Shown here: positions 10,250-64,000 of the stretch, one piece after another
Layout of the letters: every line of letters begins with the position of its first letter
How positions within the stretch are numbered: position 1 is the first letter of the stretch
Origin: Dromaius novaehollandiae
Taxonomy: Eukaryota > Chordata > Aves > Casuariiformes > Dromaiidae
Length of the DNA: 64,000 nt
Assembly: GCF_036370855.1 (NCBI RefSeq)
Contig: NC_088102.1
Location: 21,185,001-21,249,000 of the forward strand
Direction: 5' to 3'
Position numbers and translations under genes: made by a program
The notes under the pieces: model-generated
Databases searched by the model: none
The model's input: only the letters and a program-made list of their open reading frames with translations
What the model was told of the DNA's origin: nothing

Positions 10250-13200
10250 AAAAAGAAAAAAAAAGTCAGCTATAACAACATTATTAACAACATCATTGTT
10301 TATTTTTATGGGCTTCCTGGTGGCTGTCTTTTTTAGAAGAAAGAAACTGTGTGTGTAGGAGATCAAAGGTTTTAGACATTTCTGGAGGGACACATGCAGA
10401 GGAAGAAGAATCCAAACCTCTGAGGAGGATAAGGTCAGTCAGATGCAAATCTATACAGCAGAAAGGGTACATGCACCTGAGGCACTTCCAGAGGGGTAGG
10501 GTCTTACAATTCCAGGTTTTGTGGGAAAGTCAGAAGAGGTCAGAAAGTGCACCACAGATACTAGAGGGGAGCAGAAGAAGGTTTCGGCCATGGCAAGCTG
10601 GCAGATTTGTTCTCCCCAATACTCTCCTCTTTTCTGAGTCAATGGAGAAAGGAGGATAGAAAGAGAGGAATTCCGGTATCTCCAGCTCTTGGGATTTTCT
10701 CAGAAGAGCAGAACGTGTGGCTCGTATGTCCCCCTAATGCTAATCACTCTCTTGTTTTGTCACATCCTCACAGTTTCCCTACTTCCTCTCCCCTCCTTTC
10801 TATGCAAGCCCCAAAGATCTTGCCCTCAACTATTCCAGCAAAGGGACTGCATTTCCCAGGAACTATCATGTGAAACCTGGCAGGCTACTGGGTTCACGCA
10901 TGCACAGGAGAATCTATTAGGGTGTCGCTTAGACTCAAGTGAGCTGGAGATTCTCTGTGAGTACAGTGATTCATTTTTAATTCTTTCCTCTAAGGATTCC
11001 AGTTGCCTTGCGTGAGTTTGTAAAATCAGCATCAGCACCCTAGATGTAAAACCATCATCAATTAAGCATATCTTAGGCACTATCAGAGCTGTGGGTATCA
11101 ACAGCTTCGACGTGAAAATATAAGTAAAATGGCAGCCCTGAGCAAAGCTGTGGGACTGGAGAAGTTGTGTTCACAGGTTTGAGAAGCACTTAGGAGAGCT
11201 GACCTTTAAGTAGGAAAGGGCATAAAACCTTAGCTATGAAGCATTTGTCCTCGCTGATTATATCACAGCTCTCATATTCAGCGGTTCTCTTCCCTAAAGG
11301 TTGAACTGTTACATTCAAGAAATGAAAGAATGGGGAATATTTGCTGTGGTCCCATTCGACTGCCAAAGATACTAATTTCTTCAGAGAATTCTTCCCTGGA
11401 CGTGCCTGTGACTCATCTGTGGTTTGCGCCTAGACTGTCAGCAGAGGAGGTGAAGAGGTTGCAGAATGAGTAGGTTGCAGGACAGCGCTGTCTAGAACTG
11501 CTCCCACGTGGGGAACAGCTCTAACTGAAGATAACTTAGGGTGCAGGGGTTTTCCTACGTGGCAGGCAAACTCATCCTGCCCTTTATGGGTTTGATGTGT
11601 ATGTGTGGAGGTCTGTGGATTTGTCAGAGAAACCTGAGAAGGTTTACCGCCTGTGTTGAGAGATTATTGCAGACCTTTTTTCTGTAGTGAAACTTTCACT
11701 GCTATTCAGAAAGAAAAAGGAGCAATGGCAGAAATAGCCAGAAAGCATGTTACCAGCTACTGCTTTATCTGACCAAGTTGACTAACTTTTCACAGGTAGA
11801 GCTAAATTTGCTCACGAGCTTGAAAGAAAAGGAAAATTCTTGAGAAGGACTTGTCAATTAGGTCCAATGAGCAGCTTTACTCACTTACCTAGATGATGAC
11901 TAACTAAAAAAAAACCACAGTGTCTGCATTTAAAACAAGCATAAGATACCTGCTTTTCAGTGTGGTTTATTAAAACCACATGGTAAATAGGACATTGTAG
12001 GCTTATCAGTATAGATAAGTATCACATTCAAACAGATGAGGATCAAATAAAAAATCTAGCTCTAGAAAATGGATCCCAGGGTTTTGTTGGCCCACTTCTG
12101 ACCAAAAGTGATGCAAACCATGCAGACTGACCAGGTGAGTGAAAGATAAAATATGTACCTCTTTTCCAATGACATTTTAGCATCCTTTTTCCTATGACTG
12201 GTCTACTCATGTCTAATGGGGAAATGTGCCCTTTACGAAGCATGTATACAATGCAGAGAGTGCATGGGGCAGTGTTTATACCAGTTACATGACTCAGAAA
12301 TTGGAATTCCTTTGCCCTCCCTCACAAACTCTTTCTCCATTGTTAATCGACTTGTTATATTACAGACATAATGCTTACAAGCTCCTCACTTGTCTCCACA
12401 TAACACAGCACAGCTCCTCCCAGTTAGCTTTATCAGCTCTTTCTTACCTACTAACAGATCAAGAAGCTGATTTCTTCCTATCTCTCATCTTATTTTTCCT
12501 CAGCTTTCTCTTTTAACATGCTATTTCTAGAGGTTTTCCTCTACTGATCTCATTGAGCCTAAGTCTGTATACTGCATTTGTCTGAATTAGATTGCATGTT
12601 CTTTGGGTCGAGACCTTGCTTTGCTCTTTTGAAATCTGCCTTAGGGAACTAACTTTTTAAGATGTCACTGGATAATGGTAGTCTGGGGCACTGAAGTTGG
12701 GATTCAAAGAAGAGAGCTGAGACCAGGTGGAATTCTGCACCTCAGCAATTTTTTCTGTCCTTCATGTTCACAAGTCACTGTACCCCATGGTTTTCTTTTT
12801 TTTAATAGTATCCTCAATAGTTTCTATGAACAAAGAAAAATGATTGGCCTAGGAGGCAGTCTAAATTCTCCAGGGAATCCATGTCCTGGCTCTGATGACA
12901 CATTGATTCTATTTATATGAGGACACACTTTCAATGAGAACAATAACAAGAAGTGTGTCATTCTGGCACGCATTGATGACCTATACTGAAGCGTGCCAAA
13001 GACACAGCAAATGCAGTATATCATAGGGTGTGTTGTAGCTTCTTGCACAGAAACATAAAAGCAGAAAGGGCTGTTTTGCTCCTGATTACAACTCATTTCA
13101 TTGCAATTGTTTGGGACCATATCTCAGGGAAAGCTGTCTCTACTGAGTTACTTGCTTAGCTTTTTTTTCTGATAATTTGGACTATGTTATGTAAAACGAT

Positions 13201-16200
13201 TTGTCTTACCTGAATGATGTGAAGCATTCACAGGTTTTTTCTCAGCTATTGAGTGTACCTATCTGATTTTGCCCAGGAGGATGTTATTGTTTTATAGCTA
13301 CCCTGTCTAAAACAACATATGATAATTTTTCCCATTGGCTTAAAATTTCTCTAAAAACCTATCAAGGAATTTCTGTTTCAAGACACAATCAAATGGTCCA
13401 ATGTTAATGTTTCAAACTCGTTGTAACTCAGAGGCCTTCCCCCTTACCTTGTAGACTTGTTTTTGAATCAGATGCATTTCCAATGCAAAAATACATAGGA
13501 TTTTTTTTCAGTTCACTTCTTTTTTCAGTTAATTCTTTCTGCTAGTCAGACTATGCAATGATTAGTACTGTGCCAGTCCCTGGCACAGAGAAGAATGGAA
13601 GAGTCTTTTTTATCTTTTTAGATAAAAGAATTCTATAGTCTAGGTAATCAGAAAAGATGGAGAACACTTCAAAGATTTCATGTTATTAACAGAAAGGTTT
13701 AGTCGCTAATTAAAAAAAGTCCTGTGTTAGCCAATAATGACCACCTTAATAATCTTCAAAACATTTGCTACTAATAAATGTCACTATATATCCTTTATTT
13801 CAAATTCAAGTTCTTAAAAGGGGTGAGTTGCTGTAAGCAATATTCATTATAATGTGATAAACTTTGGCAAGTACTTTGCTTTGTAGATAAGATTCAGGGA
13901 AAAAAAATTGTGTGAACTAGATCTGTGAAGTAGCTGCTGTAGTGGTGCAGTGGTAGAACAGCCACAGGATGGAAGGACAGATGTTTTTCTTAATTTCTGT
14001 TTTCTCTCAAACCAATTTCAACAGTAGATTGATTTGTGTTCTTATACTAAGTTACGGAACCAAGCTGATTTCCTCAAGTACAAGTACCTTCCACAGCTCG
14101 ATCTTTTCTTTAATGAGCAGATCCCAAAACTTAATTCTGAAAGCCCTCACAGTTTGAGAAAGTAGAAATACATCTTTCAATAACATGGACTCTATCCCAT
14201 TTTTTGTTTAAAATGAACAGCATTTTTCCTCATGCAATGCTAACTTTCACCCACAGTTCCCTCTGATATGCAAGAGGCTGAAGCAAGTCTACAAGAGCTC
14301 AATCTTGTTAACTCCAATGTATACATAATGGATTATCGCATAGAACATAAAAATTCTGTTAACACGAACTGACTTATACACAAATAGAAAAAAGATGTGT
14401 TTTTAGGATGTATACCACACAGGTGAATATTTTATGCATACATAAAAAAAGCTGTACCAAATACTTTCGGAATTCTAGGATGCTATTTTTAGTGCAAATC
14501 ATTTTTCTGCTAAGATTATCTTGGTATAAATAGTGCTGAGTGCCTTGTTAATGCAATACAAATATTAAAGAACATTGGTAGAAGAGCTGCTGGAATCCTC
14601 TGTGAGGCTTATGCTGATGCAATTTTGTAGTAAGTATTGATTGTACGGCTCAGAAACCTGAAAACTCACCCCCAAATATTTTTCTTCTCCCTCCTTCTCC
14701 CCTTCTCCTTCTAAGCAATAGATACTTCCATAGTGGCAACACCATTAGAGCAATAAATCAAGCTGGCAAGTCTTCTCTTGCTGGATCTTTTGAAGTCATT
14801 CACACTTTTGCCTCATATTTCACTTGTGCTGGCGGGGGAAACATTCCCTCTCTCAGAGCAAGCTCTTCCAGCCCCTTTCGTGTCCCTTAGTTTCATTGTA
14901 TGGTGTCAGCATCACATTAAGCGAGAGCCAGCTTGTACTCTGTATCAGAACGTAAGGTGTGTATCTGCTGACTTCTTGGCTATTGTACACTTACCTAGGT
15001 GGCCATGTGCTCCAGCGTAGCAGTTTCACTGTGATACCATCGGCAACATACCCCGTGTCTGGTTCTGAGAAGAGAAACTGCCTCATCAAATAAAGTAACA
15101 GGAAGCTGCACTTGGATACACCAATGAGGCAACAGCTCTCACATCTTTTAAGGGTTTTTTTTTTTGCCTTTTTTGTAACTTGTTAATCTCTGCTTACCCA
15201 TGAGATAAAGGGCAACATAAGTGAATAAATGATGGCATCAAGCTTCTAGCACTATTTTTGGTAAGTCTGCAAAAGCTGTCTTGAAAACAATGCCTAATTA
15301 TATGAATAGAGTATATTGCAAACCTCTTACTTAGGACTTAATGCAGCCTACAGAAAACCAGCTCTGCAGAAAGAAAACACTGCTTTACTTATATTTGTCC
15401 AGAACATAGAAATGCTTTTGACTGAAGGATTTAGCAGTTGCCTCTCAAAACAAATCCACCCCAGAACCAAGTAAGAATCCACTCAAGAAGAATCCATTAA
15501 AAATACATCATAACCACTTTAGGAGTTGAGTTTGTCCAAAAAGAATTACTTATTTTCAGAATCTGTATTAGTGTCTTTTTCTCCTACTAATAGGACCAAG
15601 CTTGTGAATAGTTTTAGTTAATTAAAGATAACAGAATTTTATGCACTTCAACAGTTTTCATGCTTATACATTCTTATATAAGCTGAATCTGGGGCTAGAT
15701 GATGCTTTCACAGGAGTAATTCTTTTAACAGATAATTCTATTCTATTAGACCAGTGAATAATTCTTACATCAGTATAGATCCTCTTTTCCCTTGGTGATC
15801 AGAATAATTTAGTGTGCGGTCTGATTTTCTCATAAACTCTGTGTGTGTTTGGAATGATTCACTTCTGCTTGTAAGAAACTGGGCACAATTTCACTTCAAA
15901 TATATACGTATTGGGTAACACAAAAACTGGCCTATTTGATGATTCAGATGCTAAGGAGAAATGAAACAGATGGGCAAATTTAAAAGCCCTTAAATGAAAT
16001 AAACAGACTTCTCTGAGAACAATACCAGGCAGCTCTTTAATATTTAATCATCAGATGCACCGATTTGGTTCTTTTTCTTTCCAGCCAGAGCATGACCCTT
16101 TCAGCCACAGTTTTTCTACTGATATGCTTGGATCAATATATGACCTAATATCACCAAGTCACTCTACACTTGAGGTCATTCGTAAACAGGTATCGTAACC

Positions 16201-18400
16201 CCCACCAGCGCAGTGAAAGACAGGCTTTTAGCAACTTGGATGGAAGATAGGTTAGATCAATTTCTAAAATAAATTTCAGTCAAATCTGTATTTTCACTAA
16301 CAGAAAAGTCATTAGACAAAGACCCACTTCCCATCTGCCTTTTCCTCACATGGTATCTACTAAGAAAAATGTCTGGTGGCCTAGTTCTGCTTTTCTGTTC
16401 AGGGTTCCTACACTGCAGTGAGGCAGAAGCAATTTTTATCCTTATTAGAAATAGACAAATCTAGTTGATATATTTCCACAGTTCAACTCTGTAACAATTG
16501 ATGGTGGGTCTGAGGGATCAAAAGATGCTAGAGGGGAAAGACTGCATTTTACACATCCCTGGAAGTAAAACTATATGCAAAAAACAACTCTTGACTACAT
16601 CATTATGGAACAATTTTATTTCTGATACAAGCAGCACATTTTTTTTGAGATCTGGATACATTCAGTATCTCAAATCATTCCTCTCAGAACAACAGCATCT
16701 TAGTTTTGTGTGAGATTAGAGTGGTATGAGAAAAAACAACTGAAACTGCAAAGCATTAACAGTGGAAAACTATCTTATCTACAAAAGAAGTGATGAACAT
16801 TTTGTTTAAGTCCTTAGTATTTTTATTGGTTATATTTGGGTTTACAAAGGGTCCAGATCACATGTTCCTGGGATATGGACAAAGACTTAAAGAAACAAAC
16901 ACAATTTGCAGATAAAAAGCAAGGTCGAGATTCCCAACCCAGAATAAAAGTTCTCGTAGTCCCATCATAACCTCTTCCTTCCACAGAAACAGACTTAATA
17001 GTGTTATTCTGCACCATCTGAGAAGGTGGGGGTGGGGAGTGGGGGCTATTCAGCACATCATAGGACGAAAGTATGAGTTTTGAAAGCTGACCCTTTTAAG
17101 TTTCTGTGAGTGAATAAGAGAATGAATTCCACAGCTGAAGCCCTCTATTGGGAATATGTTGATCTATTAATTTAAGAAATCATAAAAATTAACCAGTTAA
17201 TCTGTCATCAGGGCAGTATGTCCTGTGCATAAATTCCAGCTATGCAAAGCTGTACAGTATGCTGGAACAAACGTGGATTAGGAGCCATCAGCGTAATTCT
17301 CTCTCTGCCACTGACTCACCATAGCCTTGAGGAAGTCATTCTGTCCTTCTGCGTGTACTAATGACATTCTGTAGCTCATTTGGGTGTGAGCAGGTTCATT
17401 AGTTATTGCCTGATATTGCTGTAAAGTGCAAATTGTTTTATGAGTGTTTGGTATTGTTGTTAAAAAAGAAATAAACAGGAAATGTTAGTCAGGAAATGTC
17501 ACCACTGAGACGCTTAGATTCCTCAATGACATGGTCAAGAGAGGCAGTGGCTGGATTAACAACATTCTTTATGGAAGGAAATACGCAAAACCTGTGCTTT
17601 TCTGTAACTCTGAAATACAGGCTGTATGATGTCAGTCACTGCATCTCCTTGTGCCTCATTTCTCCTTAAACATATCGGCATTTCTGTAAAGTGATGAGGC
17701 CAACGGTTGGAAAGTTCTGCTTTAGGGATTTTTATCCCTAATCTCCTGGCTTCTTCTGGGCAGAATGGTTTTTCTGAGCGGCATGCTAGGTGAAAACTCT
17801 GGCTGTCCTCACGCTAACCTGTTAACACATTTTTATCCAGTCGCACGGCACCGTATCACATGAATGGTGTAAAACAGAGAAGGTGTTTCAGTCACATTAG
17901 TGGTGTGAGCCCATATCCAGCTCCAGGATCCCTCTCCGGGGTCCTGCTGCTGCCGCTGTGAACCCAAGTGCTCACTGGGGCTAACTGGTATTTCCAGGGA
18001 AGGCCCTGGGATTGCCCTCTCCCGGGCATGCCTCCTACGCGGCCGGCCGTGCCCTGGAGCTGCTCCCAGCGGCATCGCCTGCTCCCCTATGAAAGACCAA
18101 ACATCTTTCCTGCAGTGTGGTAGAGTTTTCTCCCAGAAAGTGCCTAGTGTTGCCTATGACACGAGGGATTCGGAGGTGGCCTGAGGAGGGGCTGAGCGCT
18201 GACTGGGAGACAAAAACTGTCAGAGGTGGTGCATGCAGGGTTGCTGGTGGCGGCCTGGAAATGAGAGGTTTACCGGGAAACAGCATTCCGCTCTTGGGAA
18301 AACAAATGTGCCTTGCCAGAGGCATCGAAGAAAGGAAGCCATCTGGGTCTTACAGGCAGGCTGCTCATTCTGCACTACACGCAACTTGGCTGCGTGTTCA
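10250..18400. other. Intergenic region between GPR65 and GALC
   Basis: About 8 kb of AT-rich DNA between two divergent genes. No frame longer than about 110 codons and none resembling a protein. It should contain the unlocated 5' exon(s) and promoter of GPR65 on the minus strand and distal control elements of either gene, but none can be assigned from sequence alone. No CR1 or LTR was recognised here. Confidence 0.6.
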
Positions 18401-18547
18401 CAGAAAAATCCCGTCCGGCCCTAACGTGTAAAACGCTGGCCGCACCGCACGTCTTGAAGTACAGCCCCGCCAGTTAACCCGAACCTAAGATGGATCCCGA
18501 ATGGCTTCACTCTCTATTCACTGCCCAATTCCAGCATGGCAGCGCGC

Positions 18548-18555
18548 TTCCCGCC
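18548..18555 (+). promoter_or_regulatory. E2F-like site in the GALC promoter
   Basis: TTCCCGCC, an exact match to the E2F half-consensus, about 210 bp upstream of the GALC ATG and followed by a second GGCGCC word. Matches of this length are common in GC-rich DNA, so function is only a possibility. Confidence 0.3.
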
Positions 18556-18658
18556 TCTTGGCGCCTCCCTTGCCCTTTCTCAAAATGGCAACCTCCAACT
18601 TCAACCCGGGACAGGGTTCCCCTCCGCCTTCCCCTTTAGAAAAATGTCGGCGCTCGCG

Positions 18659-18672
18659 CCCCGCCCCGCCCC
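18659..18672. promoter_or_regulatory. Tandem GC boxes (Sp/KLF sites)
   Basis: Two overlapping CCCCGCCCC words, 85-98 bp upstream of the ATG, with a third GC box GGGGCGGG on the other strand at 18693-18700. Typical of Sp1-driven housekeeping promoters. Confidence 0.6.
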
Positions 18673-18702
18673 TCCCAGGTCGACGGCCAGGTGGGGCGGG
18701 CA

Positions 18703-18708
18703 TATAAT
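18703..18708 (+). promoter_or_regulatory. TATA-like element of GALC
   Basis: CATATAATTG directly follows a GC box. A start site 25-32 bp downstream would fall near 18730-18738, leaving a 5' UTR of only about 20-28 nt before the ATG at 18757. The actual start site is not known. Confidence 0.45.
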
Positions 18709-18756
18709 TGCCGGAGCGCGGTAGTAGCGGGTTGCTGCAGGGCCGGAGCAGAGCGG

Positions 18757-59905
<41,149 letters not shown>

Positions 59906-62350
59906 GATGGCTTTTGTGTCTGGAGAACCCAGTTCTCTTATTACTTTGGATCAGATCCAGTTCAAACTTTGAGGACAATTTAATACTTTGTTGAGATTGA
60001 TCTGTTGGCAGGGAATCTGAATTCTATCCTTACTATTTGTTAGAAGTTTACTTGAATAAGTATCAACATGATTGTAACTTTATCCCCTGGTTGTTGTGGG
60101 ATTTTTACCCTTCAATTTTTAGAGGAGAATTTTAGTTTAAGATAATGATGGAGACAAAATCATAGGTTTAAATCTTTTTGGATACCAAGATCTAAACTTC
60201 CCAGCTCACTTTTAAGATAGTTTTAGAAGGACTCTCAAGCTGTGGTTTTAACACTTACATGATTGTGTCTGTTCCTTTCACTCTTAAAGAATTAAACGCC
60301 AGTAAGTCTAGTGAGTCAGTGGCCCTCTGTAGTTGTAGGCTGTGGTTCTCAAATTTCCTTTACACAAGTACTTGGGGGGGTTTTGTCTCAGGCTGTAGTA
60401 GAAAAAAGAGACTAGGCAATATAGTACTTCAAGTGCATTTGATTACTTCTTAGAAATTTCATTACCAGCCTTATAGCGGATCATGTTTTCAGTGGAATGG
60501 AAGTGTATCTTATGACTGATCAGGCAATGCAGGATGTGCCTTAATTTTAAGCTACCTCTTCTCCAATGAAAGTTCACTCCTTGTGTTTTTCCTTGCATGG
60601 TGTAAAGGATAAACCCTTTGTGACCCTTTGTGTCATCAACTCAACTCATGGATGCTGACAAGCAGAGTGCTTACATTTATGTCAGATCAGATGTGAAAAA
60701 TCAGCCTTTTGTTCCTAAAAGCTCAGGTGACCATCTTTCACCTGTGATGGATCTAAGGCTTGAAGCAAAAAATAGTTAAAGCACAACTGTATGTAATTTG
60801 GTTGATTGCATTACTGTAGCACAGAAGGGCTGTGAGTGTATCATTTCCTTTTATACCTAGGACAACAAGATTAAAGTCTTTGAATATGAATAGATTGCAA
60901 GTTCTTAAGGCCAAACTTTTCCTAGGCCACACCAGGTAAAGCTCAGAGGGAATTTCAAATCCTGGGGAAAGGGGTGGGGGGATTCCATTTTGCTGTGGCT
61001 CACTTCATTGTTTTTTTCAAGTTGCTTTTCCAAGTTATTTTTTTCTGAGAAAAAATACCTTGAAAATATAAGGTCCTAAATGACATTTTCATCACCCTTT
61101 TACCAAATTCAGTTGGCTTCTGAATTTCTTTTGTTGTTTTTTTGTTGGTGAGTTTGAATGAAGTGGATGTCTTTTTGCCATGACAAAACATGCTTCCTGT
61201 GTCCACTAACTTTTCACATTCAGCTCCTGTTTAACTGACCAGCAAGTAGTTCCAGACGTGATGGGCCACTCAGATCTGTATGAAGTTATCAGTAGCAGGC
61301 AATATCTTATCTTGAGAAAAAAATCTGCAGTATACTTTGATTTATATTGGGTATTATTCTGATTCACATTATTTTGAAGACTGATTCCAGTAAGCATTAA
61401 CTTAAGTTTCTGAAGTGGTCATCTAGGATAGATTTAATATGTTCAGAATTATTGCTGGAAAATTATTATAAAGGTTATTTTCCAAATTAGCTGTTGGAGA
61501 AGTGATCTCAAAATTCCATCTCTAACAGGTAGAGATGAGAATTTCCCCCCCCCCCAACAATTATACTGCTACCACTATTGATTGGTTACAAATCTTTATG
61601 TAAAGCTTCATATGTGGAAGTAACCTTGAACAATAGTCTAAAACACTAAACTTAAGCTCTTGTAAAAAGCTTCCAAATATTAAGCAGCTACCTATTTGAC
61701 TGGGTGAGAAATGAAAGCCAATTTTCTGCTTCAGTTTCATCCTGATAGTTGAAGTATGGTTGCAGGTCTGATTACTTGTTTAGCTTCGGAAGGGATATCC
61801 ATGTGGGAACTCCAGATGTGAAGGAATCAAATTTTAGGTGCTCATGTTAAAGTAATATGACTATAGGAGAAAGTTCTCCAGCATAAACTGTTTTTAGGTG
61901 GGATGAATTTGTGTGGTGGGAGACTTCTTGAAGACTTCTTGGTAGCTTTTGTGGGCTGTAAGCTGTGTTTGTGTAAGGGATTAACAATGGTACAGTTACT
62001 CCAAAGGAGCTGTCCAGCTCTTTACCTTTTAATGCACTAGTTTAACTGTACTGTTGTTGCATTGTGTTCTACATGCAATGTGTTTTATTACTGAAATGTT
62101 TTTTTTTCAAATCTTAATTTATAAAGTTAGAGGATTAAGCTGTTGTGAACAGAGTAAGCAATTTAATGATGATATAGTGTTATTCATCTTTATATGTATG
62201 TAATTCTTCACCCTTCAGCAGACTGTAATATGCCTGGCATTAACAAGCTGTCAAGTCTTTTTGTTGAGGAGTGGATTTATGTTGTTGATTATAAATACTA
62301 ATCATTCCAAATGGACAAATAAAACACTTCAATAAAAAACAAAAACAAAA
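59906..62350 (+). other. GALC: GALC 3' UTR
   Basis: AT-rich sequence after the stop with no convincing ORF, a C run (about 61544-61556), and the first strong poly(A) signals near 62318-62336. Its extent is inferred from those signals. Confidence 0.6.
62318..62336 (+). terminator. Tandem poly(A) signals of GALC
   Basis: AATAAA at 62318-62323 and again at 62331-62336, followed by an A/C-rich stretch and TTGTTTGTG as a possible downstream GU-rich element. Best candidate for the main mRNA 3' end. Confidence 0.6.
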
Positions 62351-64000
62351 CCAAAAAGACCACCTTGTTTGTGCAGAGTGATTCTGTAAATGGGTCTTGG
62401 TATCCTCCAGTAAGAAAGTTGACAGTTTTTCTGTTGTGATTCCTGATAAATATGCTTGACATTAGGTTAACTGGACTAGAAGAGGTTTTTCTAACACTGA
62501 ATAGCCAAGCAGTCCTTGTTAACAAATACCTCAAAAAACATGTATGTTAGTGCTTGTGCTGTTGGTTTTTTCTTTTTTTTAAAGTTCCTTTTAGAGCTGA
62601 ATCTACAATTTGCTTCTTTCCATGTCTTTTGTATTTAGTTAAGAGAATTAAATTGTTTTTAAGGGCCGGTCATGCAAAACTGCTGAATACTAAGGTCGTG
62701 CAAAAATTAGCTGAAAGTCTTTATCTCTAGGTATGGAAACAATTGGTGCTGTAAGGGTGTATTTTTAAAGTTTTGATGAGGCTTCTTTACCTTGAATCTC
62801 CTTTTGAATCTATTTTGAAACTTCCCCCCTGTCCTGCCCTTACTGAAGTTCAACTTTAAAAGGGCAGGAGAAATTCCATAGAGCCAGTCATGCTAGCAGG
62901 CGTGAATTGCCCTAGAAACATTGTCTTCCAGTAGCCAAGTACTTACTGCCGTCAGTACAAGTGTGCATTCTGTGCCGCAGCAGGATTTTGTCACAGGCTA
63001 TCATGTCAGTTACACAAACACTCCACCAAAATCAATGCTGTATCACTTTCTCTGCCATCCCACCTTTGAGTTTAGCCACAATGAACAGGGTTTTTTTGTT
63101 TTAAATTCATGCACAACACCAGGACTCCTTTGCTTTAAGATTATGGGAGACTGTGCTGCTTTTGATAGGCTACCTATGATTGTTCTTTTTGCAGCGTCCT
63201 TCTGTTCTCAGTGTATCAAAAGTAAATTTCTAGTTCAGGATTTGGTATGGAGCAGGAGGAGAAAAGCCAAAGCTTATTATGCAAATAAAATCTGATGTTT
63301 AAATAAATATTTTTTTTGTCAGTTGTCCTGAGCATTGCATTTTGTGTCCCTTCTACTCCTGCTTATTTGTCCTCTCCCCCAGGCATTTGGCAATATGTAA
63401 GCCATTATAGTTGCACTCTTTCAAAACTCCTTTTCTTTCCAAGAGAGCTCCTATAATAAATGGGTGCAACCTGTTTTTTAGCTGAGTAGATTGCCAGCTG
63501 ATAGTATCTCTCTTAAAAATAAATTATATTAATCTGCAAATTGATAGATGATGGAAAAACTCTGATTAAGACAAAAATAAGATAAAACTTTCTTCCATTA
63601 AGTCAATGAAACTACAGGCATATTTGGGTCCTTTCTGGTTGGTCCTTTGTTCTAACTAAGGTAGATCATAATGCATTGTTTGTTACTTTTCTGTGAATGT
63701 ACCTTTTCTTGAGCTGTTGCTTATAGTCTTTCTCCCCTTGCCCTTTCCGTATTGAGTCAAATCTTCTGCATGGTAGCAGAAAATTGGTGGTTTTCATGTA
63801 ATTGCTTTTCACTGAGCTACCTGAAATTTTTATCTGGAGCCCATTTTCTGGAGTGCTGTGCATATTACAAAAATGGCCACTGTCATTATTGCTGTTATTG
63901 CCAATTTCAGCAGAACAAAGAGGAACAGTGCTTGGAGACTTAATTATCCTCACTCTCATTTTTAGGTCTTACTTCTCCAGATAAGGATTAAGGTATATAT
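62351..64000. other. Downstream flank of GALC
   Basis: AT-rich DNA with short open frames on both strands, the longest about 124 codons (62921-63295, no ATG start), none with recognisable similarity. No further gene seen before the window ends. Confidence 0.55.
63284..63307 (+). terminator. Possible distal poly(A) signals
   Basis: AATAAA at 63284-63289 and 63302-63307, followed by a T-rich/GT-rich stretch (TTTTTTTTGTCAGTTG...TTTTGTGTC). Could give a GALC transcript about 1 kb longer, or belong to an unrelated transcript. Confidence 0.35.

Noticed and set aside
13943-13959. Sequence resembling a tRNA-Gly A box (TGGTGCAGTGGTAGAAC)
   Set aside because: No B box (GGTTCGA-like), acceptor stem or T-rich terminator follows, so not a tRNA gene; at most a chance match or tRNA-SINE remnant.
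62921-63295. 124-codon plus-strand frame downstream of GALC
   Set aside because: Lacks an ATG at its start, has no recognisable similarity, and lies in probable 3' UTR or flank.

Overview
This is a vertebrate nuclear window, almost certainly from a bird. Two genes are recognisable: GPR65 (TDAG8, a proton-sensing GPCR) on the minus strand and GALC (lysosomal galactosylceramidase, GH59) on the plus strand. They lie head-to-head about 8.6 kb apart, the same order and divergent orientation as I remember from mammals. The interspersed repeats I recognise are CR1-type LINE fragments plus an endogenous-retrovirus LTR. Together with the compact introns this points to a bird (another sauropsid is possible). 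The species cannot be named from the sequence.

Layout: 1-9041 is AT-rich non-coding DNA with a CR1 fragment (about 7093-7510), simple repeats and probable GPR65 3' UTR. 9042-10103 is the single-exon GPR65 coding region, with a likely splice acceptor for a non-coding first exon just upstream. 10250-18400 is intergenic. 18400-19260 is a CpG-rich promoter with GC boxes and a TATA-like element, leading directly into GALC exon 1. GALC then runs to the stop codon at 59905, followed by a 3' UTR with poly(A) signals near 62320-62336 and possibly 63284-63307.

I reconstructed GALC exon by exon from homology and splice sites. Seventeen coding exons join without a frame break into 2046 nt (681 aa plus stop). 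All introns are GT-AG. The two catalytic glutamates (E196 and E272 in this numbering) are 76 residues apart, the same spacing as E182/E258 in mouse GALC.

The most interesting observation is that GALC has two different candidates for exon 7, about 7.3 kb apart: exon 7a (33770-33897) and exon 7b (41235-41365). Both have intact GT/AG sites and no stop, share the same start and end phase, and encode diverged versions of the same segment (beta5 to beta6 of the TIM barrel, next to the active site). Using both, or neither, gives a premature stop, so they behave as mutually exclusive alternatives. Exon 7b is like mammalian exon 7; exon 7a has a different loop and two N-glycosylation sequons. The intron between them holds a CR1 element split by a minus-strand retroviral LTR fragment.

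Other points: a perfect 34-bp palindrome in the intron before exon 8, a G-quadruplex-like run next to a 30-nt A tract, loss of one reported pH-sensing histidine in GPR65, and a very short predicted GALC 5' UTR.
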